IMG/VR virus record: IMGVR_UViG_3300025785_000939
Coordinates: 1 to 43,116 of that record
Source of the DNA: a virus
Strand: one strand, 5' to 3'
DNA: 43,116 bases
In this document: one piece after another, positions 1 through 9,267 of the stretch
Layout: each line of letters starts with the position of its first letter
Position numbering within the stretch: position 1 is the stretch's first letter
Made by a program: the position numbers and the translations under genes
The notes under the pieces: generated by a model
What the model was told of the DNA's origin: nothing
What the model saw: the letters and a program-made list of their open reading frames with translations, nothing else
Database searches by the model: none

Positions 1-237
1 AATTTAGTAGGTTGTGAATTAAAAAACAGAGATTTGCTATCACAAATGACATTTAAAAAAGATATAATTAAAAATAAAGAATATTATGATGCTGCTCACA
101 TTTATAATGGTGATGATAGTAGAATAAAAGTTGGTGTGCAACAAAAATTATTAAATCCATATAGTTTGCATCCTACAAAAACAGGTCATGAAAAAATTGC
201 TCAAATTTTATCACCGCACATTGAAAACTTACTTTGA
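1..237 (+). CDS. C-terminal end of an SGNH/GDSL-hydrolase-like protein (5' partial)
   Basis: The frame is open from base 1, so the true start lies outside the window. About 78 residues are visible. The segment SLHPTKTGHEKIA matches the last conserved block of SGNH/GDSL hydrolases, where a His, usually in a DxxH-like setting, completes the catalytic triad. The same kind of ending (HFSANGHQVLA) occurs in the complete SGNH protein at 33898-34491, so the phage carries at least two members. Such phage proteins are usually esterases or deacetylases acting on glycans, but the substrate cannot be read here. The stop TGA abuts a late-promoter-like ATAAATAA. Confidence 0.6.
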   Translation, partial: NLVGCELKNRDLLSQMTFKKDIIKNKEYYDAAHIYNGDDSRIKVGVQQKLLNPYSLHPTKTGHEKIAQILSPHIENLL

Positions 238-245
238 ATAAATAA
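238..245 (+). promoter_or_regulatory. T4-type late promoter motif ATAAATAA
   Basis: ATAAATAA lies directly after the stop codon of the upstream gene and 14 nt before the ATG at 260. It matches the core of the T4-like late promoter (TATAAATA). There is no -35 hexamer, as expected for this class. Confidence 0.4.
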
Positions 246-259
246 TTTAGGAGTTTAAA

Positions 260-598
260 ATGTTCACAGCCACTAATGCCAGAATTGCAAGTATTGACAG
301 CGTAGTCGTTGAGACTGAACTTGCATTGTTAAACATTAATATTATTAATGCGGTTGATAACAACCAAACAACAGTCAGAATTAATGGCAATACATATACA
401 TCAATCGGTGCTAATACTGTTGTTGGCACACCCATGACCCTTGATGCCAATTATTATTCAACTTGGCAGACTATTACATCTAATAATTTTGCTAGTGGGC
501 AAATGCAAACAGTTATTGACAACTTCACAAAGCTAGGATATACTATAAGTCGAATCTCAACAGATGGACAACATATATCTTGGCAAATATCCTGGTAA
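260..598 (+). CDS. Conserved phage hypothetical protein, 112 aa
   Basis: A 112-residue protein with a good Shine-Dalgarno (AGGAG) just before the ATG. The N-terminal third is helical and hydrophobic (ETELALLNINIINAV). The middle is beta-rich, and the C-terminus is aromatic and polar (FTKLGYTISRIS...HISWQISW). No catalytic motif is seen. Its place between a fibre-associated esterase and the nuclease/tailspike genes, behind a late-promoter motif, suggests a small virion or assembly protein, but this is only context. The last 19 bases overlap the next gene. Confidence 0.7.
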   Translation: MFTATNARIASIDSVVVETELALLNINIINAVDNNQTTVRINGNTYTSIGANTVVGTPMTLDANYYSTWQTITSNNFASGQMQTVIDNFTKLGYTISRISTDGQHISWQISW

Positions 599-1281
599 CA
601 CATAATCCTTTATACGATTATAAAAAAATCACACGCAAAGAAACAGAAGCAGGTCGTAGATATCAAACGCCCGAAGGCGATATTGTAGCAAGTGTTACAA
701 CTATCCTTGATAAGACTAAAAGTGAAGAAAAGAAAAAATCACTTTATGAGTGGCGCAAACGTGTTGGTGTGGCAAAAGCGCAAGAAATTACCACAGAAGC
801 TGCTGGTCGTGGAACCTCAATGCACAAGCAGTTAGAAAACTGGCTTGAGTTTGGTGATCTTAAAACTGGTGGTAATATGGTTCATGGACAAGCCGCCAAG
901 ATGGCAACTGTTATCATTGAAGAATATATGAAAGGTCAGATGCAAGAGTATTGGGGCATGGAAACTGCACTATACTATCCTCAACTTTATGCTGGTACTA
1001 CTGACCTTGTAGGTGTTTATAATGGCAAACCATCTATTGTAGATTATAAGCAAACTAATAAACCAAAGAAAACCGAATGGATTTCGGACTATTTCATTCA
1101 AGGTGCTGCCTATGCTGCCGCACATAATCAGTTGTTTGGTACCGATATTTCACAGATTGTTATCTTAATGTGTTCCAAAGATTGTGAGCCACAGCGTTGG
1201 ATTATTAAAGGTGAAGAGTTTGACCATTGGACAAGTGTATGGTGGGATAGAGTTTGGGAGTTCTATGCGGATAAACCATAA
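580..1281 (+). CDS. PD-(D/E)XK (RecB/Cas4-like) exonuclease
   Basis: A 233-residue protein with the signature of the PD-(D/E)XK nuclease fold: AGTTDLVGVYNGKPSIVDYKQTN, where the Asp of GTTDL and the Asp and Lys of VDYK are the predicted metal-binding and catalytic residues, at about residues 147-165. An upstream helix with GRGTSMHKQLENWL resembles the motif-I helix of RecB-like phage exonucleases. It probably degrades or processes DNA ends during replication or recombination. The start is uncertain. The reading frame begins at a TTG (580) that overlaps the previous gene, and conserved sequence begins soon after (HNPLYDYKKITR). No strong ribosome binding site is visible, so translational coupling to the upstream gene is likely. 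Confidence 0.8.
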   Translation: MANILVTHNPLYDYKKITRKETEAGRRYQTPEGDIVASVTTILDKTKSEEKKKSLYEWRKRVGVAKAQEITTEAAGRGTSMHKQLENWLEFGDLKTGGNMVHGQAAKMATVIIEEYMKGQMQEYWGMETALYYPQLYAGTTDLVGVYNGKPSIVDYKQTNKPKKTEWISDYFIQGAAYAAAHNQLFGTDISQIVILMCSKDCEPQRWIIKGEEFDHWTSVWWDRVWEFYADKP

Positions 1282-1284
1282 ATA
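1278..1284 (+). promoter_or_regulatory. Late-promoter-like ATAAATA fused to a stop codon
   Basis: ATAAATA contains the TAA stop (1279-1281) of the nuclease gene and sits about 20 nt upstream of the tailspike ATG (1306), which has an AGGA ribosome binding site. The spacing fits a T4-like late promoter for the tailspike. Confidence 0.4.
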
Positions 1285-1305
1285 TCCTTAAAGCAGGATA
1301 TCCGC

Positions 1306-4300
1306 ATGGCAATCGTTCAAATTTCTCGTATTTCACACCGCAGTGGTTTATACGAAAATCTACCACAATTAAGCAAAGCAGAAATTGGTTATAGTATTGA
1401 TACTCGCCAATTGTTTATTGGTAACGGATTAGTTACCGATGGAGCGCCAAGTGCTGGTAATACAGAAATTTTAACTCAATATAGCGATATTTTAAACTTA
1501 GCTAATACCTATAGTTTTAAAAATAGTGACGCAGGTTATAATCCACAAACTGGAAATGCTCGTGCGCAGTATAATGCTATTGCATACAATGGTACCATTT
1601 ATGTAGTAGTTGGTACTAGAGGAAACATTTTAACAAGTATTGATGGAAAAACATGGACTAGTACAACAAGCGGTACAACTAGTGATTTGCTTGATGTAGT
1701 ATATGGTAATGGTACGTTTGTTGCTGTTGGTGCAAATGGTGTTGTTATTTCTAGTACAAACGGTACGGTTTGGTCATCTAGCGGCGCAGTTTCATACACC
1801 AATATTAATGCTATTGTTTATGGTAATAGTAAATTTGTTCTCGTTACTCTTCAAGGCAGTGTATATTGGAGTGCAAACGGTGTTAATTGGACAGGACCAG
1901 TTACTACTGGTGTAAGTGTTGCATTAAATACAATCGCATATGGTAACGGTAAGTTTGTTGCAGGCGGTTCAACTGGAACTGTAATTTATGCTACTGATCC
2001 AACTTCAAATAGTGGATGGACTACTGTAACCGCTGGTTTTGATGATATCGTTGGATTACGATATATAACCGATACATCAACATCTACTAGTGCGTTCATT
2101 GCAACAAAAGCAAATAACAAAGCATTTTACAGTACAGATGGTATAACTTGGCGTCGTTCATTAATAGATACTTTTGTTTCAAGCACAACAAATGGTGCTA
2201 ATACATATGCCATTACAAGTTGGGGTGATGTTTATAAGAATACAAATGGCACGTTAGTTTATTTGTCCTCTGTAGCAAGTGGTATTGAAAATTTTACCAA
2301 GATTTATTACAATGGTACTGGTACATTTCATGCTCTTACTGGAAGTGGTGGAATTTATACTAGTAGTAATGCGTTAAATTCATCTTGGACTTTACGAACT
2401 AGTGGTGTTACAACGAGCCTCAATGATGTTTATTATGATGGCAGCTATTGGATAGTTGTTGGTGACGGTGGTGTAATTTTAAGCAGCACTGATGGCACAA
2501 CTTATACATCACGCACAAGTAATACAACAAATAACTTGTATTCTATTACAAAAGGTTCAAATCCTGCAACATATATTACAGTGGGAGCAGCAGGAACAGT
2601 AGTTACTGCGCCTAATATAACTACTTGGACAGTTGCAAGCAGCGGAACATCTGCTGATTTACGTAGTGTAACAGTAGCAAACTTAGGTGGTAGTTCATAT
2701 TTGGCACTTGCAGTTGGAACAAGTGGTATTGGTATAAGCAGTCCAAACAGTTCAAACTATGTTACTTGGGCAACTGCGATTAATAATAGCGCAGTAAATC
2801 CAAGCGGCTCACCTGTGTCATTGGCTGATCTGAATAGTGTATCCTATGTAACATTCACACCACCTGGCGGTGCGCAAACAAGTTATTTTGTTGTTGGCGG
2901 TGATCACGGCGTATTTGCGGTTAGTTCTACTGGTACTACTAGTAGTTGGCTAACACTAAATCTAGGCACACTTGCAGATATACAAAGCATAGATTATGAT
3001 GGAACATATTTCTTTGCTGTTGGTGATGTTGGTTTAACTTATAGTAGTAGTTTAGATTCAAGCACATTTGTTCCATTAAGTGGTTATTATGGAGCAAATT
3101 TATTAGCGCCCGCAATTTATGATATTACTACAAACGGCACAATAAACATTATGGCTGGTCAATATGGCTATTTGTACAAAAGCACAGGTCAATTTAAATA
3201 TTGGAAACGAACATCTGTAAGTTTAAATTATACTATAACATCCATTGCTTATCTAAATGCACAATATACTGCCATTGGTACTAATGGGCAAGTATCTTAT
3301 AGCAACGATGCAACTACATGGACTGGACAAAGTTACACCTATGGTAATAGTATCACTGTTCGCAGCATACAAAAGAAATTAGATGATTTTGTAAGTGTAA
3401 AAGATTTTGGTGCTATGGGAGATGGCGTTACTGATGACACTGAGGCAATTAATCGTGCATTATATGAATTGTATTGCCGCAGTGGTAGTTTAAATGCAAG
3501 AAAAATTCTTTATTTTCCTGCTGGTAATTATATTGTTAGTGGCAGCATAAACGTTCCAAGTTTTGCAAGAATTATGGGTGAAGGTAGTTATAATACACAA
3601 ATAACGCAAACAGTAAGTCCATACATTTATCCTTATGTTACGTGGGTAATGTATACTGCTGATAACTTGCAACAAATTCAAAACTTAATTGGATTAAACG
3701 GTGCCAATTTGCCAACTGATATTACTATTAGCAATTTAACACTAAAGAGTTTAAATGATGGTATTATTATTGATACTGCAAGTCGTGTAACACTGGACAA
3801 TGTTCGTATTCAAGGACAAAGTGCAGCAGTAACTTCTTCAACTGATTCTATTAGCGGAAATACAACGGCTGCGGTAAAACTTTTAGGTCGCAGTTTAATA
3901 TACAATACTGATGTTAATTTAGTAGATTGCTTGTTTAGTGGATTTAATACTGGTGTATATTTGCCAGCATCACAAAATACAAGTAATTCATTAATCGACA
4001 GTTGTACATTTTATAATTTATATTATGGAATTTATTTTGTTGGTAATTCTTCAAAAGGCGTTACACTAAGCAATAGTGTAATGGATCAAATTTATTCTAA
4101 TGGTGTATATGTTGTAAATTCTTCAAATTTCTTAAGTTTAGCCAATTATTATAGAGACGTAGGAGATCATTTAACTGGTCCAACAAACCCATCAACTTAT
4201 GTAATTAATTGGGATAGTACAGCAATTGGTTGTGCTAGCGTCGGTGATACTTTTGATAGAACTGATATGAATATTGTCATTGAAACAGTTAATACAGTTG

Positions 4301-4656
4301 AATGGAATTATAATGTTGGTCTGCGTTTAGGAAGCATACAGCATAATAATGGTAAATCTCTAACACTTGCAGCAAGACAAACTGGTGTTGCACTTGGAAC
4401 AGGTTATGATAGTTTTGCAAGTCAAGTTGCTGGTCTGCTTGTAGATTATACTATTAGTCGAAATGGTGGTGTTCGCAGTGGAACATTTAAGTTTAGCTTG
4501 ACAAGTGGTGGCGTATATAGTATAGATGATGATAGCACTCAAAATTCGGATGTTGGAGTAACATTTGGTTTCAATGGAACCGATTTAACTTATACATCAG
4601 ATGGAAATGGAACAGGTCTCCTCAATTATGCTATCAGATACCTTGAAATGCTATAA
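1306..4656 (+). CDS. Tailspike / receptor-binding protein (Mtd-like N-terminus, BNR-type propeller, pectate-lyase beta-helix)
   Basis: A 1116-residue structural protein with three visible parts. Residues about 1-60 (RSGLYENLPQLSKAEIGYSIDTRQLFIGNG) match the N-terminal attachment domain shared with phage major tropism determinants and T4-like fibres. Residues about 85-690 hold many repeats of the form YGNGTFVAVG-GV-SS-G-TW, typical of BNR/sialidase-like beta-propellers. Residues about 695-1116 begin with FVSVKDFGAMGDGVTDDTEA, the hallmark of the pectate-lyase-3 right-handed beta-helix of tailspikes, followed by helical-rung sequence rich in Asn, Thr and Gly. It most likely binds and possibly cleaves a surface polysaccharide. 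A single start ATG follows AGGA. Confidence 0.88.
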   Translation: MAIVQISRISHRSGLYENLPQLSKAEIGYSIDTRQLFIGNGLVTDGAPSAGNTEILTQYSDILNLANTYSFKNSDAGYNPQTGNARAQYNAIAYNGTIYVVVGTRGNILTSIDGKTWTSTTSGTTSDLLDVVYGNGTFVAVGANGVVISSTNGTVWSSSGAVSYTNINAIVYGNSKFVLVTLQGSVYWSANGVNWTGPVTTGVSVALNTIAYGNGKFVAGGSTGTVIYATDPTSNSGWTTVTAGFDDIVGLRYITDTSTSTSAFIATKANNKAFYSTDGITWRRSLIDTFVSSTTNGANTYAITSWGDVYKNTNGTLVYLSSVASGIENFTKIYYNGTGTFHALTGSGGIYTSSNALNSSWTLRTSGVTTSLNDVYYDGSYWIVVGDGGVILSSTDGTTYTSRTSNTTNNLYSITKGSNPATYITVGAAGTVVTAPNITTWTVASSGTSADLRSVTVANLGGSSYLALAVGTSGIGISSPNSSNYVTWATAINNSAVNPSGSPVSLADLNSVSYVTFTPPGGAQTSYFVVGGDHGVFAVSSTGTTSSWLTLNLGTLADIQSIDYDGTYFFAVGDVGLTYSSSLDSSTFVPLSGYYGANLLAPAIYDITTNGTINIMAGQYGYLYKSTGQFKYWKRTSVSLNYTITSIAYLNAQYTAIGTNGQVSYSNDATTWTGQSYTYGNSITVRSIQKKLDDFVSVKDFGAMGDGVTDDTEAINRALYELYCRSGSLNARKILYFPAGNYIVSGSINVPSFARIMGEGSYNTQITQTVSPYIYPYVTWVMYTADNLQQIQNLIGLNGANLPTDITISNLTLKSLNDGIIIDTASRVTLDNVRIQGQSAAVTSSTDSISGNTTAAVKLLGRSLIYNTDVNLVDCLFSGFNTGVYLPASQNTSNSLIDSCTFYNLYYGIYFVGNSSKGVTLSNSVMDQIYSNGVYVVNSSNFLSLANYYRDVGDHLTGPTNPSTYVINWDSTAIGCASVGDTFDRTDMNIVIETVNTVEWNYNVGLRLGSIQHNNGKSLTLAARQTGVALGTGYDSFASQVAGLLVDYTISRNGGVRSGTFKFSLTSGGVYSIDDDSTQNSDVGVTFGFNGTDLTYTSDGNGTGLLNYAIRYLEML

Positions 4657-5086
4657 CTGGTTCAGTGGCAATTCTGCATATAGAATATTACAATGGCGAG
4701 AATATCGTCGCAATATTGCAAGCAACCATTTGCAAATTATAGCAAAAGATTGGGCTAAATGCCCAATCATTCCAAATTATCTTGAATACGATGATTGCAG
4801 AGACTGGCCTGATCCTTGGACCTTGGTCAGTGAAGGTAATTATTGCGATATAGCACGTGCGTTAGGCATGTTTTACACTTTATACTATACTTCTTATCCA
4901 TTTCGTGATACTATGAAAATAGAGATTTACAAGGATAGAAAAAATCATGAATACCTTAATTTATTGCGATGTGAAGACGGATTATATACGCTTAATTACA
5001 ATATAGGCGAGGTTGTAAATAGTCTCTCTGTCCCCGAATCGGCAGAACTCATAAACATCGTAACACATAAAAATTTAAAAATTTGA
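4628..5086 (+). CDS. Conserved phage protein (WPDPWTL motif)
   Basis: The frame is open from 4601 (161 aa) and overlaps the tailspike end. The ATG at 4628 gives 152 aa and is as likely. The sequence has many Tyr and Trp residues and carries CRDWPDPWTLVSEGNYCDIARALGM-YTLYY, a block I associate with a small conserved protein encoded beside tail-fibre genes of T4-like cyanophages and pelagiphages. No enzymatic motif is visible. The overlap with the tailspike suggests coupled translation and a role in tail assembly or as a fibre accessory, which is inference. Confidence 0.65.
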   Translation: MLSDTLKCYNWFSGNSAYRILQWREYRRNIASNHLQIIAKDWAKCPIIPNYLEYDDCRDWPDPWTLVSEGNYCDIARALGMFYTLYYTSYPFRDTMKIEIYKDRKNHEYLNLLRCEDGLYTLNYNIGEVVNSLSVPESAELINIVTHKNLKI

Positions 5087-5099
5087 AAGAGAGAATAAA

Positions 5100-7406
5100 A
5101 TGCCAATCAATGTTATTAAGCGTGATGGTCGCAAGGAACCATTGGATATTGAAAAACTTCACAAGGTAGTATTTTGGGCAACTGAAAATCTAAGCGGCGT
5201 AAGTGCAAGTGAATTAGAATTGCGTAGTCAAATCCAATTTTATAATAACATTAAAACCAGCGAACTACAAGAAACCCTAATCAAGGCTGCTGCTGATCTT
5301 ATTAGCGAAGAAGCGCCTAACTACCAATATGTCGCAGGTCGTCTTGTAAATTATCATCTTCGCAAGCAAGTATATAATGACTATCATCCACTTCCGCTAA
5401 TTGATATTATCAAGAAGAATGTAGAAAGTGGATTCTATGATTCTAATCTATTAAGCGATTATACCGAAGAAGAATGGGCAAGCATTAATAAGTTCGTTGA
5501 ACACGAGCGTGATATGACGCTTACCTATGTTGCTATGGAACAACTTCGTGGCAAGTATTTGGTACAGAATCGTGTTACTGGTGAAATTATGGAAACGCCA
5601 CAGGTTGCTTATGCTCTTATTGCCGCAACCCTATTTGCCAAGTATCCACAAGAAACTCGCCTAAAGTATGTTCGTGATTATTATGATGCTATTTCAAAGC
5701 ATGATATTTCTCTTCCAACTCCGATCATGGCAGGTCTTCGCACACCACAGCGTCAGTTCTCTTCATGCGTGTTAATTGAAACTGGCGACAGTTTAGACAG
5801 CATTAATGCCACATCCAGTGCTATTGTTAAGTATGTCTCACAAAAGGCTGGCATCGGTATTGGAGCGGGTTCTATTCGTGCTATTGGTAGTGCCATTCGC
5901 AAGGGCGATGCCTCTCACACAGGCTTAATTCCATTCTATAAGATGTTCCAAGCAGCAGTTAGATCATGCTCACAGGGCGGCGTTCGCAACGGTGCTGCTA
6001 CTCTTTATTATCCGCTATGGCATTATGAAGTAGAAGACTTATTGGTTCTCAAGAACAATAAGGGAACCGAAGATAATCGTATTCGCCAGATGGATTATGG
6101 TGTGCAGTTTAACAAACTTATGTATGAGCGTCTGCTAAGCGGCGGAGATATTACTTGCTTCTCGCCAAGTGATGTACCAGGTTTGTATGATGCGTTCTTT
6201 GCTGATCAAGATAAGTTCAAGGAACTGTATGAGAAGGCAGAGAAGAATCCAAAGATTCGCAAGAAAACCTACAAAGCAATTGATTTGTTCTCGCAATTCA
6301 TGGAAGAGCGCAAGAATACAGGTCGCATCTATCTTATGAATGTCGATCATGCCAACACGCACGGTGCATTTATTGAAAGCAAGGCTGTAATCAAGCAAAG
6401 CAATCTGTGTGCCGAGATTGCACTACCAACAAAGCCACTAAATCATATCTTTGATGAAGAAGGTGAAATCTCACTTTGCACTCTAAGCGCAATCAATTGG
6501 GGCAATGTTAAAGAACCAAAAGATTTTGAAAAGATGTGCGATTTGGCTGTTCGTGGGCTTGATGCGCTACTTGACTACCAGAACTATCCAGTCATTGCAG
6601 CACAGTTAAGTACAATGAATCGTCGTCCATTGGGTGTTGGTATCATTAACTTTGCTTACTTCCTTGCAAAGAATGACATGAGTTATAGTGACCCACGTGC
6701 GCTTGCATTAGTTGATGAGTATGCAGAAGCATGGTCTTATTATCTTATCAAGGCAAGTAACCAACTTGCTATTGAACGTGGCGCTGCGCCAAAGAGCGAT
6801 GAAACAAAGTATGGTTCGGGCATTCTGCCTATTGACACATATAAGCGTGAAGTTGATGAACTTGTGCCACATGTGGAGCGTATGGATTGGGCATCACTTC
6901 GTGCAAGTCTTCGTGAACATGGTATCCGCAATTCAACTCTTATGGCACTTATGCCAGCAGAAACATCTGCACAGGTTGCAAATGCTACAAATGGCATTGA
7001 GCCACCACGCAGCTTAATTTCTATCAAGCAAAGCAAGCATGGTGTGTTGAAGCAAGTTGTTCCAGAGTTCCGTAAGTTAAAGAACAAGTATGAACTTCTA
7101 TGGGATCAAAAATCACCAGAAGGTTATTTGAAATTAGTTGCGGTTCTACAAAAGTATATTGATCAGAGTATTTCAACTAATACTTCATATAATCCAACAT
7201 TCTATGCGGATGAAAAGATTCCAATGAGTGTTATGATTGGTCATTTGTTGTTATGTTACAAATATGGTATCAAAACCTTGTATTATTTTAATAATTTTGA
7301 TGGCCAAGGTGAAATTGATGTCAATAAGTTTGTTGAACAAAAACCATCGGAAGTGATTTTTGCTACGCTTGAAGATCAAGACGCATGCGAGTCCTGCACA
7401 ATATAA
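5100..7406 (+). CDS. nrdA: Class Ia ribonucleoside-diphosphate reductase, alpha subunit
   Basis: 768 residues, close to the 761 of E. coli NrdA. An N-terminal ATP-cone (residues about 1-90, VIKRDGRKEPLDIEKLHKVV) precedes the ten-stranded barrel. The active-site Cys is in FSSCVLIETGDSLDSI (about residue 223), the NxCxE radical-shuttle motif appears as NLCAEI, and the C-terminus ends DQDACESCTI with the shuttle cysteine pair that a thioredoxin or glutaredoxin re-reduces. It makes deoxynucleotides from ribonucleotides with NrdB. A GAGAG ribosome binding site precedes ATG. nrdB follows after an inserted HNH gene, and a glutaredoxin follows nrdB, forming a complete dNTP module. Confidence 0.97.
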   Translation: MPINVIKRDGRKEPLDIEKLHKVVFWATENLSGVSASELELRSQIQFYNNIKTSELQETLIKAAADLISEEAPNYQYVAGRLVNYHLRKQVYNDYHPLPLIDIIKKNVESGFYDSNLLSDYTEEEWASINKFVEHERDMTLTYVAMEQLRGKYLVQNRVTGEIMETPQVAYALIAATLFAKYPQETRLKYVRDYYDAISKHDISLPTPIMAGLRTPQRQFSSCVLIETGDSLDSINATSSAIVKYVSQKAGIGIGAGSIRAIGSAIRKGDASHTGLIPFYKMFQAAVRSCSQGGVRNGAATLYYPLWHYEVEDLLVLKNNKGTEDNRIRQMDYGVQFNKLMYERLLSGGDITCFSPSDVPGLYDAFFADQDKFKELYEKAEKNPKIRKKTYKAIDLFSQFMEERKNTGRIYLMNVDHANTHGAFIESKAVIKQSNLCAEIALPTKPLNHIFDEEGEISLCTLSAINWGNVKEPKDFEKMCDLAVRGLDALLDYQNYPVIAAQLSTMNRRPLGVGIINFAYFLAKNDMSYSDPRALALVDEYAEAWSYYLIKASNQLAIERGAAPKSDETKYGSGILPIDTYKREVDELVPHVERMDWASLRASLREHGIRNSTLMALMPAETSAQVANATNGIEPPRSLISIKQSKHGVLKQVVPEFRKLKNKYELLWDQKSPEGYLKLVAVLQKYIDQSISTNTSYNPTFYADEKIPMSVMIGHLLLCYKYGIKTLYYFNNFDGQGEIDVNKFVEQKPSEVIFATLEDQDACESCTI

Positions 7407-7432
7407 ATACGTATGATGGATAAATATAAATA
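7402..7432 (+). promoter_or_regulatory. Tandem T4-type late promoters (TATAAATA x2)
   Basis: Two perfect TATAAATA boxes (7402-7409 and 7425-7432) lie in tandem copies of a unit reading ATATAAATACGTATGA(C/T)GGA. The first overlaps the nrdA stop codon. They precede the HNH gene and nrdB. The duplication looks like a by-product of the HNH gene's insertion. Confidence 0.55.
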
Positions 7433-7450
7433 CGTATGACGGAGATTCGT

Positions 7451-8146
7451 ATGAACTATTATTCCATTTATAACAATTTGATAGAGAGAGCGAAAAATCG
7501 CTCTCTTACAACATACACTGAAAATCACCATATCATTCCTAGATGTATGGGCGGGACTGATATAAAGGATAATCTTGTGGCGCTAACCGCAGAGGAACAT
7601 TATATAGCACATTTATTGTTATTAAAAATGTATCCAGATAATATAAAATTACTATATGCCGCAAATATGATGGCAAATAGGAATAATAAAAATTATGGAT
7701 GGGTAAGACGCAAACACGCCGAAAGAGTCAAAATAGATAATCTTGGATACAAGCATACCGATGCTGCTAAACAAAAAATGAGTAAGGCACGTAAAGGTAT
7801 AATAAAAAGCAAGGAATGGAAAAATAATTTAGGTTTTGCAAAAATGTTGGAAATAGAATATAATGGAAAAATGTATAAGGGATATAAAGAACTTAAAGAA
7901 GAAACTGGAATTACTAGACATCTTTACTTAAAATTTTATAAAAATGGCATTGACCCAATTCCATACATAGGCAACAACAGTTATGCAATGATTGAAAAAG
8001 TTAAAAACAATCATTCTAAACATTCTCTTGGTAAAAAATGGTATAATAATGGCACAGAAGAAAAATATATGGAAAGTCAACCAGAAGGATGGTATAAAGG
8101 TAGAATGAAACATAATAGAGATGAAAAAGGAAGATATGTAAAATGA
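7451..8146 (+). CDS. HNH homing endonuclease between nrdA and nrdB
   Basis: An HNH nuclease domain is plain near the N-terminus: ENHHIIPRCMGGTDIKDNLVALTAEEHYIAHLLL, with the double His, the central Asn and the terminal EEHxxAH. A lysine-rich middle (KQKMSKARKG, a NUMOD3-like DNA-binding motif) and a C-terminal SLGKKWYNNGTEEKY repeat-like segment follow. The frame is open from 7436, but the ATG at 7451 has a GGAG ribosome binding site 6 nt upstream and is the better start (about 231 aa). It is a free-standing mobile endonuclease inserted between nrdA and nrdB, a site known for such genes (mobE-type) in T4-like phages. Its stop overlaps the nrdB start (ATGA). Confidence 0.88.
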   Translation: MNYYSIYNNLIERAKNRSLTTYTENHHIIPRCMGGTDIKDNLVALTAEEHYIAHLLLLKMYPDNIKLLYAANMMANRNNKNYGWVRRKHAERVKIDNLGYKHTDAAKQKMSKARKGIIKSKEWKNNLGFAKMLEIEYNGKMYKGYKELKEETGITRHLYLKFYKNGIDPIPYIGNNSYAMIEKVKNNHSKHSLGKKWYNNGTEEKYMESQPEGWYKGRMKHNRDEKGRYVK

Positions 8147-9255
8147 GTACAGTATTTGATGCCAACGATAAAACAGATCATACTAAATCACTTGCGTTCC
8201 TTGATCCACATGGTGGTGTCAGTATTCAGCGTTATGATACCTTAAAATATAAACAATTTGATAAACTTACAGACCGCCAGTTAGGATTTTTTTGGAGACC
8301 CGAAGAAATTGATATTCTTCGTGATGCCAAGGACTTCAAAGACTTGACGGCGAATGAACAGCATATCTTTACAAGTAATTTAAAGCGCCAAATTCTGCTT
8401 GATAGTGTGCAAGGTCGTGCGCCAGCAGTAGCATTTGGTCCTATTTGTTCGCTGCCCGAATTGGAAACTTGGATTACTACTTGGACATTCAGTGAAACTA
8501 TTCACTCTCGTTCGTATACACATATCATTCGCAATGTGTATGCCAATCCATCAAAGATATTTGATGAGATGATGGATATTCAAGAAATTGTTGATTGTGC
8601 TGGTGATATTACTGCTCTATATGATAATCTAATTAACATGAACAATGATCTTGCCATTAATGGTGTTGGTCCTAGACCAGGTTATGATTCATATGAGCAC
8701 AAGAAAGCACTGTGGCTTGCACTTATGAGCGTTAATATTCTTGAAGGTGTTCGTTTTTATGTTTCATTTGCTTGTAGTTGGGCATTTGCTGAATTGAAAA
8801 AGATGGAAGGCAATGCAAAGATTATTAAGTTAATCGCTCGTGATGAAAATCTGCATCTTGCTGGCACACAAACGCTCTTGAAGATTTTGCCAAAAGATGA
8901 CCCTGATTATGCCAAGATTGAAGTAGAATGTCGTGAAGATGCTATCAAGTTGTTTGATGATGCAGTCAAACAAGAAAAAGAATGGGCAAAATATTTGTTC
9001 AAGGATGGCTCCATGATTGGACTAAACTATCAACTACTTGCTGAATATGTTGAGTTTATTGCCAACAAGCGTATGCAAGCAGTTGGTCTTGGTCAGCCAT
9101 ATCCTACAAAGAATAATCCGTTACCTTGGACACAAAAGTGGATTGCTGGCGCAGAAGTTCAGGTTGCTCCACAGGAAACTGAAATCTCATCATATGTTAT
9201 CGGCGGCACCAAACAAGATGTTGATAGTAATTCATTTAACGGATTTAGTTTATAA
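8143..9255 (+). CDS. nrdB: Class Ia ribonucleoside-diphosphate reductase, beta subunit
   Basis: 370 residues (E. coli NrdB is 376). The di-iron and radical residues are intact: Asp87 (LLDS), Glu118 and His121 (SETIHSRSY), the radical Tyr125 four residues after that His, a Glu in NILEGVRFY, and Glu/His in ARDENLHLAG. The protein houses the tyrosyl radical that starts catalysis in NrdA. The ATG overlaps the HNH stop as ATGA, so nrdB is translationally coupled to the intruding endonuclease gene. Confidence 0.97.
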   Translation: MSTVFDANDKTDHTKSLAFLDPHGGVSIQRYDTLKYKQFDKLTDRQLGFFWRPEEIDILRDAKDFKDLTANEQHIFTSNLKRQILLDSVQGRAPAVAFGPICSLPELETWITTWTFSETIHSRSYTHIIRNVYANPSKIFDEMMDIQEIVDCAGDITALYDNLINMNNDLAINGVGPRPGYDSYEHKKALWLALMSVNILEGVRFYVSFACSWAFAELKKMEGNAKIIKLIARDENLHLAGTQTLLKILPKDDPDYAKIEVECREDAIKLFDDAVKQEKEWAKYLFKDGSMIGLNYQLLAEYVEFIANKRMQAVGLGQPYPTKNNPLPWTQKWIAGAEVQVAPQETEISSYVIGGTKQDVDSNSFNGFSL

Positions 9256-9267
9256 AAGAAATAATCA

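Noticed and set aside
1306-4656. Diversity-generating retroelement, because of the Mtd-like N-terminus
   Set aside because: No reverse transcriptase, template repeat or C-type-lectin variable region is visible; the C-terminus is a pectate-lyase helix.
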